Source of the DNA: Rehmannia glutinosa
Lineage: Eukaryota; Streptophyta; Magnoliopsida; Lamiales; Orobanchaceae
DNA length: 64,000 bases
Reading direction: 5' to 3'
NCBI GenBank assembly: GCA_016081115.2
Contig: JABTTQ020002610.1
Location: 310,030-374,029, forward strand
Part shown: positions 45,146-55,930 of the stretch, in pieces
How positions within the stretch are numbered: the stretch's first letter is position 1
Layout: every line of letters begins with the position of its first letter
Translations under genes and position numbers: made by a program
Notes under the pieces: generated by a model
The model's database searches: none
Seen by the model: only the letters and a program-made list of their open reading frames with translations
What the model was told of the DNA's origin: nothing

Positions 45146-45301
45146 CGGTGGTCCCTGAAAACTATTAAAACACCACTGCCAATATTACGAAAATGCTATC
45201 GGGTCAACAAGTTAGACCCGTTAGAGGGTCTGACAGGAGTTTTTGTGTAACATAATATATGTAATAACAACAATATCATACTCCAACTTTCTTGTTAATA
45301 T

Positions 45302-45554
45302 AAGGAAAAAAAATTTGCAACCTGAACTTTGGGGGTTTTTTATTTTGCCACATCCGACCAGCCGAAATTGGAATATACGAGGAATATTCGCCAATGTGAT
45401 CCGGTATATTTCAAGATTATTCCTACTTTGTCTGGGCGGAGGTTGCAAAATGAAAAACTTGTAAAGTTTAGATTGTTAATTATAAAAATATATAGTTTAG
45501 GTTGCAAACTGTAAAAACACACAAAATTCAAGTTGCAAAAATTATTTTCCCTTA
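45302..45554. mobile_element. MITE with ~40-bp inverted ends
   Basis: The left end AAGGAAAAAAAATTTGCAAC CTGAA and the reversed right end AAGGGAAAATAATTTTTGCA ACTTGAA match over about 40 bp. There is no ORF and the target duplication is not clear. Confidence 0.55.
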
Positions 45555-46024
45555 AAATAAATTACAAATAAAATCATCCTATATAATTTATCATAGAGAA
45601 AAGATAAAGAATTAAAAAAAACTACTAATAAATTAGCTATGAAAAATTTATCTTAATATGTTTTAATTCTAATTCTGTTTTTTGGGTTTTGCAAAAAGGA
45701 AAAAAATAGCGAGATAAATAAAATTAGTTAGATAGGAAGGAAGGAAAGTTAGTAAGATATGAAAAAACTAGTTTGATAGAAAAACAAATTATTATATATA
45801 GTCAATAGCACCGGCGATACCACACCAGGGCCCGCCTCTGTTTTCAATTGCAAACTAATTGAGTACAAATTTTTATCTGAAACAAATTTGACATTTTAAA
45901 TAGAAACGAATATTCACAACTTAATTCGAAACTCTTTTTCCGTTCTCATGCAATTATCATATCAAAATTGAGATTTCAATTTACTTTTATTCCTCTGAAT
46001 TTGTCTACATGCTTCATTCTGCAC

Positions 46025-47375
46025 TCGTGTCGGGTAGTCAGGTATTCGGGTTGGGTACCCGATAATTTCGGATAGCTTTTCCCGAAAATGCCGGGTACCC
46101 GCGGGTAAATATTTTCGGGTATTTTTTTTTTTTGCGAAAATTGTAGATTGAATTAGTTACTGAGCACTCCTTGAAATCATCCATTCATCATCAAATACAG
46201 CTATGACTCGTTTTCTGGGAATTAAAATTCCAACTTTCCCATGTCTAGCAAGATATAGGAGTGTTTCACCAAAATAAAGATATCCTCCAAGACATCTTTT
46301 TTTTTTTTTTTTGAGTCAAGAATGAAATTCATTCAGAAAACAGAAGAAACTTACAACTCGTTACAACACTATATGTAAAACAATTGCAAGCCTACGGATT
46401 ATAGACCTATACAGATCTAAAATAAAATTTTAAACTGCAACAGATCTGACTAATCCATAGATTCAGAGCTTCGTAACTGGGCGTTGGACAAAACACGTAC
46501 CAAAAAATTGATCTCGTTTCTGTCTCTTATCATCTGGTAATGGCACATCTGAATCTTCTGACAAAATCCACAAAGGGACAAAATCAAAACTTAAAAGGAA
46601 AGCCACTTATTGGGACAAAAGCCACCTGCTGGGGACAAGTAAAAACCATTACAAAAGACAAAAAATCAAAGAGCAAAAAAATCTTCCTCTCCCTCCCTCA
46701 AATCCACACCACAGTCCATCTCCACCAAAACCACCTCCAAAACCGCCACTACCGCTCTCAGCTCGCCACCTCTAAGCCCGCAAGTCAAGTTCGAAAGAAA
46801 CCACACCTGCAAAAGAAGAAGCTTCCACCGGAAAGGAGGGGCTAGTGACCGGAGACCATGGGATTTCTGGTCTCCGGCCATGGTAAAGGAGGGGTAAGAC
46901 TAGAGAGAAGACAAGGTGGGAGAGAGAGGGAGGGGGGCAGCGGTTGTTTTGAGAAGTAGGGTTTTTAGAGAGAGAGAGAATGAGAAGAGGGAAGGCGTGT
47001 GCTCCAAGACATCTTTCTTATACATTGCATTTTGAGCAATTTTGAACCCAAGAATCAATTACACAAATTGCCAACTGAAAATTGAAAAAAAAAAAAAAAA
47101 AAAAAAACTAAGTTGGAAGTAGACTTGAGAGAGACTATGCAGACTTGCAGAGGCTGGAGAGTGGAGACTGGGAGTCTGGGAGTGGACTTGTGAAGTTGTG
47201 AACTAATCTTTTAGTTTTAGGGTTTTAATTTATCGGGTACCCGACCACCCGATCGGGTATTAAATAAATATCCGACCCTCGACCCGATGTTTTATATATC
47301 TGGTATCGAGTACCCTAAACCCGCAAAATTATGTAAAATACCCTACTCGATCGCCCACCCGTCGTGCTTATAGTT
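46025..47375. mobile_element. CGGGTA-rich DNA-transposon-like segment
   Basis: Both ends are packed with CGGGTACCCG-type words (46030-46130 and 47228-47370) in mirrored orientation, which is common in non-autonomous hAT-like plant elements (inference). The stretch 46130-46284 has no coding potential. A retroposon has inserted at 46300-47001, and 47017-47220 is the remaining interior, including a 26-bp A run (47081-47107). Confidence 0.4.
46300..47001 (-). mobile_element. Non-LTR retroposon with poly(A) tail and 15-bp target duplication
   Basis: The minus-strand insert ends in GAATTTCATTCTTGACTC followed by a poly(A) run (T run 46297-46312). It is flanked by CTCCAAGACATCTTT at 46285-46299 and 47002-47016, a perfect 15-bp duplication overlapping the T run. 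The 5' half on the minus strand has a CT-rich leader and an open stretch from about 46881 with MAGDQKSHGLRSLAPPFRW. No reverse transcriptase is present, so it is a deleted LINE or a processed transcript of unknown origin. Confidence 0.7.
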
Positions 47376-47939
47376 CCAAATCGTCCCCCACCACCCAATA
47401 AAGTTAAAAAAAAATATCTGTTATAAAAAAAGCAAAAAGAAAAAAGTAAAATGAAATGCATATTTGTAGCCATTGTTTTGATATGTTTTTCTCTTCTGTT
47501 ATTCCTTTATCTGAAATCTTTTGGCATGATAATAGTCATCTAATTTAACTGGAAAAAAGAGCTGAGGATATATTTTGTATTGAATCAAATAAATACATAA
47601 AAGGACAGATTGTGATAAAGCACAAAATCAGTCATCTGCATCAATTCGATATAAAAATATCAAACTATTGGGGACAAACCAAAGTCATGCTCAGGAAAGT
47701 TAGACCAATTGCTTAATCAACTCAATTTATTTACATGAGTATCCCCTAAGAAGCAGCAGCAGTAAGAACAACAACAAATAACATTGGAAGAAGCAAAAAA
47801 ATCAGATTAAAATGAATTGGAATGACTGATTATTTACAGTTCCGAAAAATTAATGACTGATCTATTACATGGCTTACATTACCATAACAATTAGCACAAA
47901 TGAAATAACAAGCAAAACTACTAAAACACGATCGAGTAT
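47376..47939. other. Intergenic, 3' flank of the kinase gene
   Basis: AT-rich, with no ORF or clear repeat. It would hold the 3' untranslated region of the minus-strand kinase. Confidence 0.5.
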
Positions 47940-49013
47940 TTATTCGTCGAACCAACCATGTCTAAGAGCATCTTCGGCTGTTATTCTCTTCTCTGGATCA
48001 TAAGACAAAAGCTTTTCCAGCAAATCATATCCAAAATCGGAAAGTATTGCAGCAAGAAACAACTTGTTGCAGAGGAGATTATTATAAGGCTGTCTAACAA
48101 AGTTAGCCCTGCTTCCTGGCAATTTGGAATATCCTGGCCAAACAGTCTCATTTGGCGTGCCAAGAACCCTATATATTTGGTGAAGCTGGTCAATTTCAGA
48201 TTCCCCTCTGAAAAGCACTTGTTTCGACAACAATTCTGCCATTATACAACCGACTGACCACATATCGATTGCAAATGAATATGTTTTCATTCCAAGAAGT
48301 AACTCGGGTGCTCTGTACCAAAGAGTGACGACACGAGGAGAATATATGCTTCCAAACTGGCGGGACATACCAAAGTCGCAAATTTTCAATTCCCCTTTGC
48401 TGTTTATCAGAATATTGGAAGGTTTGAGATCTCTGTGCATGACCCGATTCTGATGAAGATATTTGACGCCCTCCAATAACTCTTTCATCAAACGTTTAAC
48501 TTCGCTCAGACTAGTACTACTAAACAACGGCCTTTTCAGGTATTCGTGGAGGTCGTTTTCCACGTATTCCATCACGACGTAAACGCCATCATAATCATCC
48601 ACAGCGACTTGCTTAAATTCCACGATCGAAGGGTGGTGAAGGGACTTGAGGATGTCGATTTCCCTCAACGATGAAAAACATAATCCATCAAACTCCTCTT
48701 TTATGGCCACGATTTCGCCGGTTTTTGTATCACGAGCTCTGTAGACGATGCCGAATGAGCCGTGACTAATTTCATTCAGAGTTTCATAATCGTCGACGCT
48801 CACACATCCAGAAATCAGATCCCTACTCCTACACATTAATCCCATACCAAAATCATTGATTTTCTCCACAGACTTCTTCTTGAGAGTAATACCTTTGACC
48901 CCTTTAGATTTGTGCGCTGTTTTCTTCCCCGCTAATAAAGACGCATATCGAGAATGAATGCTCTTATTATTATATTCAGTCTTCTTGCAACAATACCAGA
49001 CCCCTTTTGCCAT
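47940..49013 (-). CDS. Intronless CDKG/CDK11-like protein kinase, 357 residues
   Basis: The start is the ATG at 49013, in the context GCGCGCCATGG. The open frame extends further upstream but has no better start. Residues 1-75 form a basic non-conserved tail, then a complete kinase domain. VAIK has Lys105, the C-helix signature CFSSLRE (112-118) stands where CDK11/CDKG kinases have P(I/L)TSLRE, followed by HRDLKPSN (193-200), DFG (213-215), a T-loop YSPRVVTLWYRAPE and the CMGC insert. The T-loop has Ser225 where CDKs usually carry the activating Thr. The first glycine of the nucleotide loop is Ser83 (SHGSFG). CDKG kinases pair with L-type cyclins and act in splicing and meiosis. Absence of introns suggests a retrogene; all catalytic residues remain, so activity is possible. 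Confidence 0.82.
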   Translation of the reverse strand: MAKGVWYCCKKTEYNNKSIHSRYASLLAGKKTAHKSKGVKGITLKKKSVEKINDFGMGLMCRSRDLISGCVSVDDYETLNEISHGSFGIVYRARDTKTGEIVAIKEEFDGLCFSSLREIDILKSLHHPSIVEFKQVAVDDYDGVYVVMEYVENDLHEYLKRPLFSSTSLSEVKRLMKELLEGVKYLHQNRVMHRDLKPSNILINSKGELKICDFGMSRQFGSIYSPRVVTLWYRAPELLLGMKTYSFAIDMWSVGCIMAELLSKQVLFRGESEIDQLHQIYRVLGTPNETVWPGYSKLPGSRANFVRQPYNNLLCNKLFLAAILSDFGYDLLEKLLSYDPEKRITAEDALRHGWFDE

Positions 49014-49094
49014 GGCGCGCCGAATCAAAATCTTTCTTTCACAGTATAATAGAACTAACAAATAAATGTTTACGTAGGTTAATAATGATGAAAG

Positions 49095-49440
49095 GATGGA
49101 ACTGAAGCCATATATATACTTATACACCAAAATGTTACCTTAGTTGTACTTGTATCCTAATGGGATATGGAAAATTTTAAAAAAATCAAATGTAAATATG
49201 GTAAGGCGGTGAATAAACTGAACACATCATTAAGGAAACTGATACTGCAAGTCTTGGTGTTGTTTGAAATGATAGGATCTCAATAGGATCCCATGAAATG
49301 ATATAATTTACAAATGAGAAGTTACCTTAATTAATTAAGTACTAATAGGATTTGGGAAAGATACGTTAATTATATATGAGAATTACCTTAATTGTGTACT
49401 GATAGGATATGGAAAGATCTGTGTATATATGGTAACACAG
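49095..49440 (-). promoter_or_regulatory. Triplicated upstream module and TATA box of the kinase gene
   Basis: Minus-strand copies: CCATATCCCATTAGGATACA with AAGGTAACATTTT (49170-49125), then TATATATATGG at about 49110. Two more, CCCAAATCCTATTAGTAC with AAGGTAACTTCTC (49350-49305) and CTTTCCATATCCTATCAGTA with AAGGTAATTCTC (49420-49370). The module is the same as before the RING-H2 loci. Confidence 0.6.
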
Positions 49441-49520
49441 TAAATATAACACACATACGAAATAAATGCAAGTCTTATCTTTATAACACCTGCATGTTTA
49501 CATTTTTTTCATAATAAAAT

Positions 49521-49806
49521 GGGATAACTACAAAAAGTACCCCTAAGGTTTGACCTAATTACAAAAAAACACAATTAACTTTCAAAATTACAAAAAGTAC
49601 CCCTAAGGTTTGATTCAGTGTTAAAATTATGGGGTAAACTGTAATATTTTTATAAATATGAGGGGGGATTTTGAAATGTTTATTGCTTATGAATGGTGTA
49701 AATGTTAGACAAAATAAAACTTCAGGGGTATTTTTGTAATTTTGAAAGTTAGCTGGGTTTTTTTGTAATTAGGTTAAACGTCAAGGGTACTTTTTGTAAT
49801 TAACCC
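49521..49806. mobile_element. MULE-type MITE with perfect 9-bp target duplication
   Basis: 286 bp with ~50-bp inverted ends: GGGATAACTACAAAAAGTAC and TACTTTTTGTAATTAACCC. TAATAAAAT flanks both sides (49512-49520 and 49807-49815). The duplicated segment at 41895-41915 shows the site without the MITE. Confidence 0.85.
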
Positions 49807-49915
49807 TAATAAAATACTATTTTCTAAGTGGCAGATCGTTTAGAAACTTTGAGTTTCCATTCCGGATAATGTAATATGCACATTTCGGGATAATATTAGG
49901 GTGTCAATGTATTAA

Positions 49916-52480
49916 CACGTGATTAAATTCATTTTAGTTAATCATTTAAAATTATCTATACAATAAAATATTTTGAAGTAACTCGAAATTTTTGTTCTAA
50001 TTAGTTGTTTAATTTTTATTATATTTATAATACATCTTAAATTTACATTAATCTTTCAATAAAATTAGTAAATAATTTTTGTGAATTATATGAATCACGT
50101 GCAACGCACGTGCGTATTACTAGTGATGATAAAAAAGGCAACTTATTGTCTTTTATTATCCGTGAAGAGTAGTTCCATATACATTAGTTTAACACATTGT
50201 TACCATATATAATCACAATCTTTCCATATCCATTTAGGACTACATTAATGATAAGGTAAATTCTCCTCTATAAATACATACATATGCTTTTATCCTAAAC
50301 ATTATTTTATCCTAAACATATATAATTTGCATGTGCAGATTCCAAACGCTTTTGGATTTTTCATAGATTTGTGCAAATGATATTGTATAGAGAATATTAT
50401 CTCTTGCACAACAGGCAGACATGATGTTCTTTCTCCATTTTTTGATGGTTTTTTTAGTAGATTAGTAATATGCACGTGCATTGCACGTGATTTATATAAT
50501 TTTACAAAATTTATTTACTAATTTTATTGAAAGATTTATGTAAATTTAAGATGTATTATATATAATAAAAATCAAACAAATAACTAATTAAAACAAAATT
50601 TTGAGTCACTTTAAAATATTTTATTGTATAGATAATTTTAAATGATTAAATTCCTTTTAGTTAATCATTTAAAATTATCGATGCAATAAAATATTTTGAA
50701 GTAACTCGAAATATTTGTTCTAATTAGTTGTTTGGTTTTTATTATATTTATAATACATCTTAAATTTACATTAATCTTTCAATAAAATTAGTAAATATTT
50801 TTTGTGAATTATATGAATCACGTGCAGCGCAACGACGCGTATGACATTAGTGATGATAAAAAAGGCAACTTATTGTCTTTTATTATCCGTGAAGAGTAGT
50901 TCCATATACATTAGTTTAACACATTGTTACCATATATAATCACAATCTTTCCAAATCCATTTAGGACTACATTAATGATAAGGTAAATTCTCCTCTATAA
51001 ATACATACATATGCTTTTATCCTAAACATTATTTTATCCTAAACATATATAATTTGCATGTGCAGATTCCAAACGCTTTTGGATTTTCCATAGATTTGTG
51101 CAAATGATATTGTATAGAGAATATTATCTCTTGCACAATAGGCAGACATGATGTTCTTTCTCCATTTTTTGATGGTTTCTTTAGTAGATTAGTAATATGC
51201 ACGTGCATTGCACGTGATTTATATAATTTTACAAAATTTATTTACTAATTTTATTGAAAGATTTATGTAAATTTAAGATGTATTATATATAATAAAAATC
51301 AAACAAATAACTAATTAAAACAAAATTTTGAGTCACTTTAAAATATTTTATTGTATAGATAATTTTAAATGATTAAATTCCTTTTAGTTAATCATTTAAA
51401 ATTATCGATGCAATAAAATATTTTGAAGTAACTCGAAATATTTGTTCTAATTAGTTGTTTGGTTTTTATTATATTTATAATACATCTTAAATTTACATTA
51501 ATCTTTCAATAAAATTAGTAAATATTTTTGTGAATTATATGAATCACGTGCAACGACGCGTCGTGACATTAGTGATGATAAAAAAGGCAACTTATTGTCT
51601 TTTATTATCCGTGAAGAGTAGTTCCATATACATTAGTTTAACACATTGTTACCATATATAATCACAATCTTTCCAAATCCATTTAGGACTACATTAATGA
51701 TAAGGTAAATTCTCCTCTATAAATACATACATATGCTTTTATCCTAAACATTATTTTATCCTAAACATATATAATTTGCATGTGCGACGATTCCAAACGC
51801 TTTTGGATTTTCCATAGATTTGTGCAAATGATATTGTATAGAGAATATTATCTCTTGCACAATAGGCAGACATGATGTTCTTTCTCCATTTTTTGATGGT
51901 TTCTTTAGTAGATTAGTAATATGCACGTGCATTGCACGTGATTTATATAATTTTACAAAATTTATTTACTAATTTTATTGAAAGATTTATGTAAATTTAA
52001 GATGTATTATATATAATAAAAATCAAACAAATAACTAATTAAAACAAAATTTTGAGTCACTTTAAAATATTTTATTGTATAGATAATTTTAAATGATTAA
52101 ATTCCTTTTAGTTAATCATTTAAAATTATCTATGCAATAAAATATTTTGAAGTAACTCGAAATTTTTGTTCTAATTAGTTGTTTGGTTTTTATTATATTT
52201 ATAATACATCTTAAATTTACATTAATCTTTCAATAAAATTAGTAAATAATTTTTGTGAATTATATGAATCACGTGCAAACGCACGTCTTGATATTAGTGA
52301 TGATAAAAAAGGCAATCTTATTGTCTTTTATTATCCGTGAAGAGTAGTTCCACATACATTAGTTTAACACGTTGTTACCATATATAATCACAATCTTTAC
52401 ATATCCATTTAGGACTACATTGATGATAAGGTAAATTCTCCTCTACAAATACATACATATGCTTTTATCCTAAACATTAT
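49916..52480. repeat. Tandem array of ~725-bp units upstream of RING-H2 locus 2
   Basis: AGTGATGATAAAAAAGGCAA begins near 50122, 50848, 51570 and 52295: three full units and a fourth that runs into the RING-H2 gene. Each unit has a promoter-like half (CTTTCCATATCCATTTAGGA, AAGGTAAATTCTC, CTATAAATACATAC) and a hairpin half of about 385 bp with two ~190-bp inverted arms (about 50464-50845) ending in CACGTGC words. The array begins with half a hairpin at 49916-50121. Confidence 0.85.
52393..52455 (+). promoter_or_regulatory. Proximal promoter module of RING-H2 locus 2
   Basis: CTTTACATATCCATTTAGGA, then AAGGTAAATTCTCC, then CTACAAATAC, where the array copies have CTATAAATAC. The TATA-like box is thus one base off in the copy closest to the gene, about 90 bp before the ATG at 52540. 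Confidence 0.55.
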
Positions 52481-52539
52481 TTTTTCAGAAGATACAACTC
52501 TTATAAATTCCACATTGATTGATCGATCTTCAAGTACTC

Positions 52540-52959
52540 ATGGCTTATAACTGTGTCCCTGTCCTTCCCCATATTTTGTTTGGCCGTGACCTTCCATCGG
52601 ACCCTGGTCCCTCCGCCCCTGTCCTCCCGCATACTTTCTTTCGCAGTGACTTTCAATTGGGGCCGGTCCCTTTGCTCCCGCATATGATTTTCGCTCTCTC
52701 TTCGCACCCAGACGATGAAACTTATTTGTTTGAGAAGTTTATCGGAATGTTTCTGAAAACGAGAAAACCATGTCCGAAGGATAAAGAGGAGGCGAACGTT
52801 TGCGCGGTTTGCCTTGATGATCTTGATAGCCAAGAAAGTATTGAGATTCTTGAGTGTCGTCATGAGTTTCACGTCGGGTGCATCAGAAAGTGGTTGAGGA
52901 AGACGAACCTTTGCCCACTCTGCAAAGGGGTTGCACTCGGACGACAAGATGGAAATTAA
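52540..52959 (+). CDS. RING-H2 finger protein (putative E3 ubiquitin ligase), 139 residues
   Basis: ATG at 52540, stop at 52957-52959. The C-terminal RING-H2 domain has all eight ligands: Cys88, Cys91, Cys106, His108, His111, Cys114, Cys125 and Cys128, plus the Trp of RKWL used in E2 binding. The N-terminus (1-50) has three imperfect VLPHxxF repeats (residues 8, 28 and 45). No membrane segment is seen, so it is probably soluble. It resembles the last exon of HIP1/RHG1A-type ligases but is far shorter, and so may be a duplicated single-exon derivative. It is the only undamaged member of three here. A second possible start lies upstream only with non-ATG codons. Confidence 0.82.
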   Translation: MAYNCVPVLPHILFGRDLPSDPGPSAPVLPHTFFRSDFQLGPVPLLPHMIFALSSHPDDETYLFEKFIGMFLKTRKPCPKDKEEANVCAVCLDDLDSQESIEILECRHEFHVGCIRKWLRKTNLCPLCKGVALGRQDGN

Positions 52960-54437
52960 AATCAAATACTTGAATTTTAGAAGAAGATTGTGGATGAATG
53001 TAGAGTTACTGTAATTTTCTCTTTTGTTTTGATATCAAGTTTGTATTAACGTTTTGACAGTGTATAGCGTTAAATGGTTAGTTTTTAATTGACTGAATAT
53101 ATCAATTGTAGTTTTAATTGGAACACAAGGAATATAGAGGATTCTATTTTGCAACTCTTTTTTCTTTTCGTTTTTTCTTTATTTGTGTTCTCTGAATATT
53201 ATTCAGCCTATAATATTGTATTCAACTTAAATTATTCACAAATAAGTAAATTTTGATCTACTTTTTTATATGAAACTAAGTTTGATGGATTGTCTAATCG
53301 ACAATCATGTTCTAGATGATAATTATAAGAAAAAATATGGAAATAAACTCGTAAATTAGACTGTTTTAGACTGTTTTAGTTTGTTTACAATTATGAATGA
53401 AGGACTACTTGATATGGGAGGCTTTAACATGCCAAATTTCAAAACCCATTAAACAATTAAACCTCTGAACAGTTTCAATTTTTTTCTTTTTCTCGAGATA
53501 TTTGGACTTAAAGATTCAATTTGTTTTGCTTGTAAATAATTTATGTCACCTATGTTTTTGTGACTATATATGGAGTTTTCGTGATTGAGATATTTCAGGT
53601 AAATCTAATTAAGAAGTGGGGTGTTGGATTCTTTAATTTTGATTAGCAATAATTTGATTGCGAATATTTGTAAATCTGAAGAACAATAGTTTATCGACTG
53701 TCCTGGAAAAGGCTTTTAAATCTTGTGAGTTTGAAATTAAAGTTTACTTCTGCGGCGCTCTCTCCTGCAGCTCATTTTGATGATCGAATATCGAGCTTTC
53801 ACTCGAAAATCAAGTTTAAAGAATGACAAAATTTTTGAATAGAATCAAGAAAAAATTTGCTCTTTCTACTAAAACAAATCTCTTATTCCAAATATATAAT
53901 TTTTAAATTGGTCCGGTTTAACCCAATCCATTGTCATCTCTAATCCCCACCCCTATGCACAAGTAACAGCTATATTAATCACAAATAAGCAATTAAAAAT
54001 TAACATATAACGATTCTTAGAAAAAATAAATTAACATATAATTACATGGTGCACAGTCAAACGTTAATGCAATAGATATTGATTTTATTCAAAAAAATCC
54101 CATCTACTATTTTTTAAACATTTTTCCCACAAAAGTTTAACCGACTAATTACTCGTCGTTTATTAGATTTGCATCCACAATCAGACAATGAGGAAACAGC
54201 ATATATTTATTAACCAACCCAGATCCATCTATGATCTAGCCTCCTTTTCTTTCTTTCTTTCTTTCTTTTTTTCTTTTTCTTTTAAATTATATTTTAGGAT
54301 TGCCAGTTTTTTTCTTTCTCTTTTCCTCAAATACCCAATATATTAATGCCATTATTTTACTCCATTAATTAGTGGTTTGAATATCAATTTAGACTTCGTC
54401 TGTTGCAAGGAGATGACATCCCACTTGGCCAGGCTAA
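52960..54437. other. Intergenic, no gene seen
   Basis: AT-rich flank of the RING gene with a TTTC microsatellite at 54247-54290. No ORF is convincing. Confidence 0.5.
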
Positions 54438-55463
54438 GGGCATCTCCAACCCATAACACCAAATTATGTGTGAAAATCACACCAAATTTGGTGTTTTGGT
54501 GTAATTTTGCAAAACCCATCTCCAACCCACTACACTAAATCTTACACCAAATGAGTATTTTAATATTTTCTTTTCATCTTGGAATAGCAAATTTATTTGT
54601 TTATGCAATTATTTCTTTTGCTTATATTTTATTATTATTAATGTAACTAAATAAAAACTTATATTTAACTAATATTACATTAATTAATTATATTGCAAAA
54701 TTAATATTACAATTTACAACTAATATCACAATAAATAAAAATACTAAATTGCACACTAGACAATAAAAAACGACAAACCTAAAATAAATATTTAAAGACA
54801 AAAAAAAAGATTAATACATTACTAATTCTCGAAGTTAGTATATTCATTCCACACGTGATCGATTAATGCATCACGGAGTGCAAAGTGAACATTTTTTTCC
54901 TTGATTTGTTTGTGTCGAGCGAGAAAGTCTTGAAAACGATTATTCTCATGATTTGTAACCATCTCAATATCCGGAGTTGGTGCTTCCATGCGGTCTTGGA
55001 TCGGTGCATCAACATCGCGTTCATCCTCAATTACGATAGTGTTTTGTATTTTATGATAGACTTTGATGCTTTCTTAATTAAATTATAATTTTGTTTGTTA
55101 ATTATTTTAGTTTATCAAAATTTTAAGTTTAGTTTATAATAATTTATTGGTGAATATTAACTATTGTTCATCCAAAATAATAATTATATACAAAATTTAA
55201 ATAATTAAAACCATGTTACAAATTAATTATATATCAAATATAGGATACAATAGGAATTAAAAGTTTGAAGTAGAAGAAATTGAAGGGCAAAGAAGAAATA
55301 TTTGTATTACACCAAATTTGGTGTAAAGGAATAGTGTTACACCAAATTTGGTGTAACACTATTCATTACACCAAATTTGGTGTGATGTTTAGAGTTGGGT
55401 TGGAGGGTGTTTTTAGATATTTGGTGTTTTGGTGTTGGTTTTAGAGTTGGGTTGGAGATGGTC
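54438..55463 (-). mobile_element. PIF/Harbinger element, internally deleted
   Basis: 1026 bp with inverted ends GGGCATCTCCAACCC and GGGTTGGAGATGGTC, flanked by TAA at 54435-54437 and 55464-55466. This is the 3-bp target duplication of the Harbinger superfamily. Palindromic ACACCAAATTTGGTGT words occur several times near both ends. Only the C-terminus of a transposase remains (54822-55046, minus). Confidence 0.85.
54822..55046 (-). pseudogene. Harbinger transposase C-terminal remnant
   Basis: The minus strand reads VIEDERDVDAPIQDRMEAPT and then FQDFLARHKQIKEKNVHFAL followed by RDALIDHVWNEYTN and a stop. This is the typical C-terminal tail of plant PIF/Harbinger DDE transposases, which ends in a HFALRNALIDHLW-like helix. 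The catalytic domain upstream is deleted, so the element depends on a transposase from elsewhere. Confidence 0.78.
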
Positions 55464-55466
55464 TAA

Positions 55467-55917
55467 AGTCTTTTCCAAATTAGCCTATTTAATAATGGAG
55501 TCAAGTCCGGACTTTAGAAAAAGTCTTTTAAGTTAGACAGACCGATCTATTTATTAGCCTATATATAATATTATATGCATTACATATACCTATTTTATAT
55601 AATATATATAAATATTATATTGTCTTGTATATAAATATAATATTACACACTAATCAAATCAATAATAAATAATTTATAATTGATTACTATTATTTTTAAA
55701 TACTAATTTTTATAAGCTTAAACGAGTTTTAAATAGGACCAAGTCTAGCCTTTTTACTTGAAAAGGCCAATCTAAGCCTACGAGAAAAGTCTATCACATA
55801 AAATATACTAGATTTGGGCTTAAATTAACTTAGCAAAAGTAGGTTCAAACCGTCTTACAGAAATCGTGACTTGGGCCAGGCCCAACCCATTTCCACCCCT
55901 ATTTGTGTAACACAAGT
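55467..55917. other. Degenerate repeat remnant, no gene
   Basis: Words such as AGTCTTTTCCAAATTAGCC and GGCCAATCTAAGCC at opposite ends suggest the mirrored ends of an old DNA transposon. It is too decayed to classify. Confidence 0.35.
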
Positions 55918-55930
55918 ATTGGTGGTATTT

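Larger units (their letters stand above)
43884..45247. mobile_element. TIR element carrying class III peroxidase exon fragments (Pack-type)
   Basis: Ends: CTCCTGTCAGACCGTCTAAC near 43892 and the complement of GTTAGAGGGTCTGACAGGAG near 45213-45237. These are inverted and matching except for one base within 20. Flanks TAACATTAT (43875-43883) and TAACATAAT (45248-45256) differ by one base and fit a 9-bp duplication, pointing to the Mutator superfamily, although the outermost bases match poorly. Inside are two peroxidase fragments and a long minisatellite, with no transposase. Confidence 0.65.

Noticed and set aside
46540..46845. Plus-strand basic ORF (101 codons) as a gene
   Set aside because: It is antisense to a retroposon whose poly(A) and target duplication place transcription on the minus strand; the composition is low complexity.
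49916..52480. CRISPR-like or centromeric satellite array
   Set aside because: Units are ~725 bp, only three and a half copies, with internal hairpin and promoter parts; they lack regular short repeat-spacer structure and megabase-scale context.
52501..52965. Minus-strand 154-codon ORF opposite the RING-H2 gene
   Set aside because: The plus frame has a complete RING-H2 domain; the antisense frame has no motif and is a shadow.
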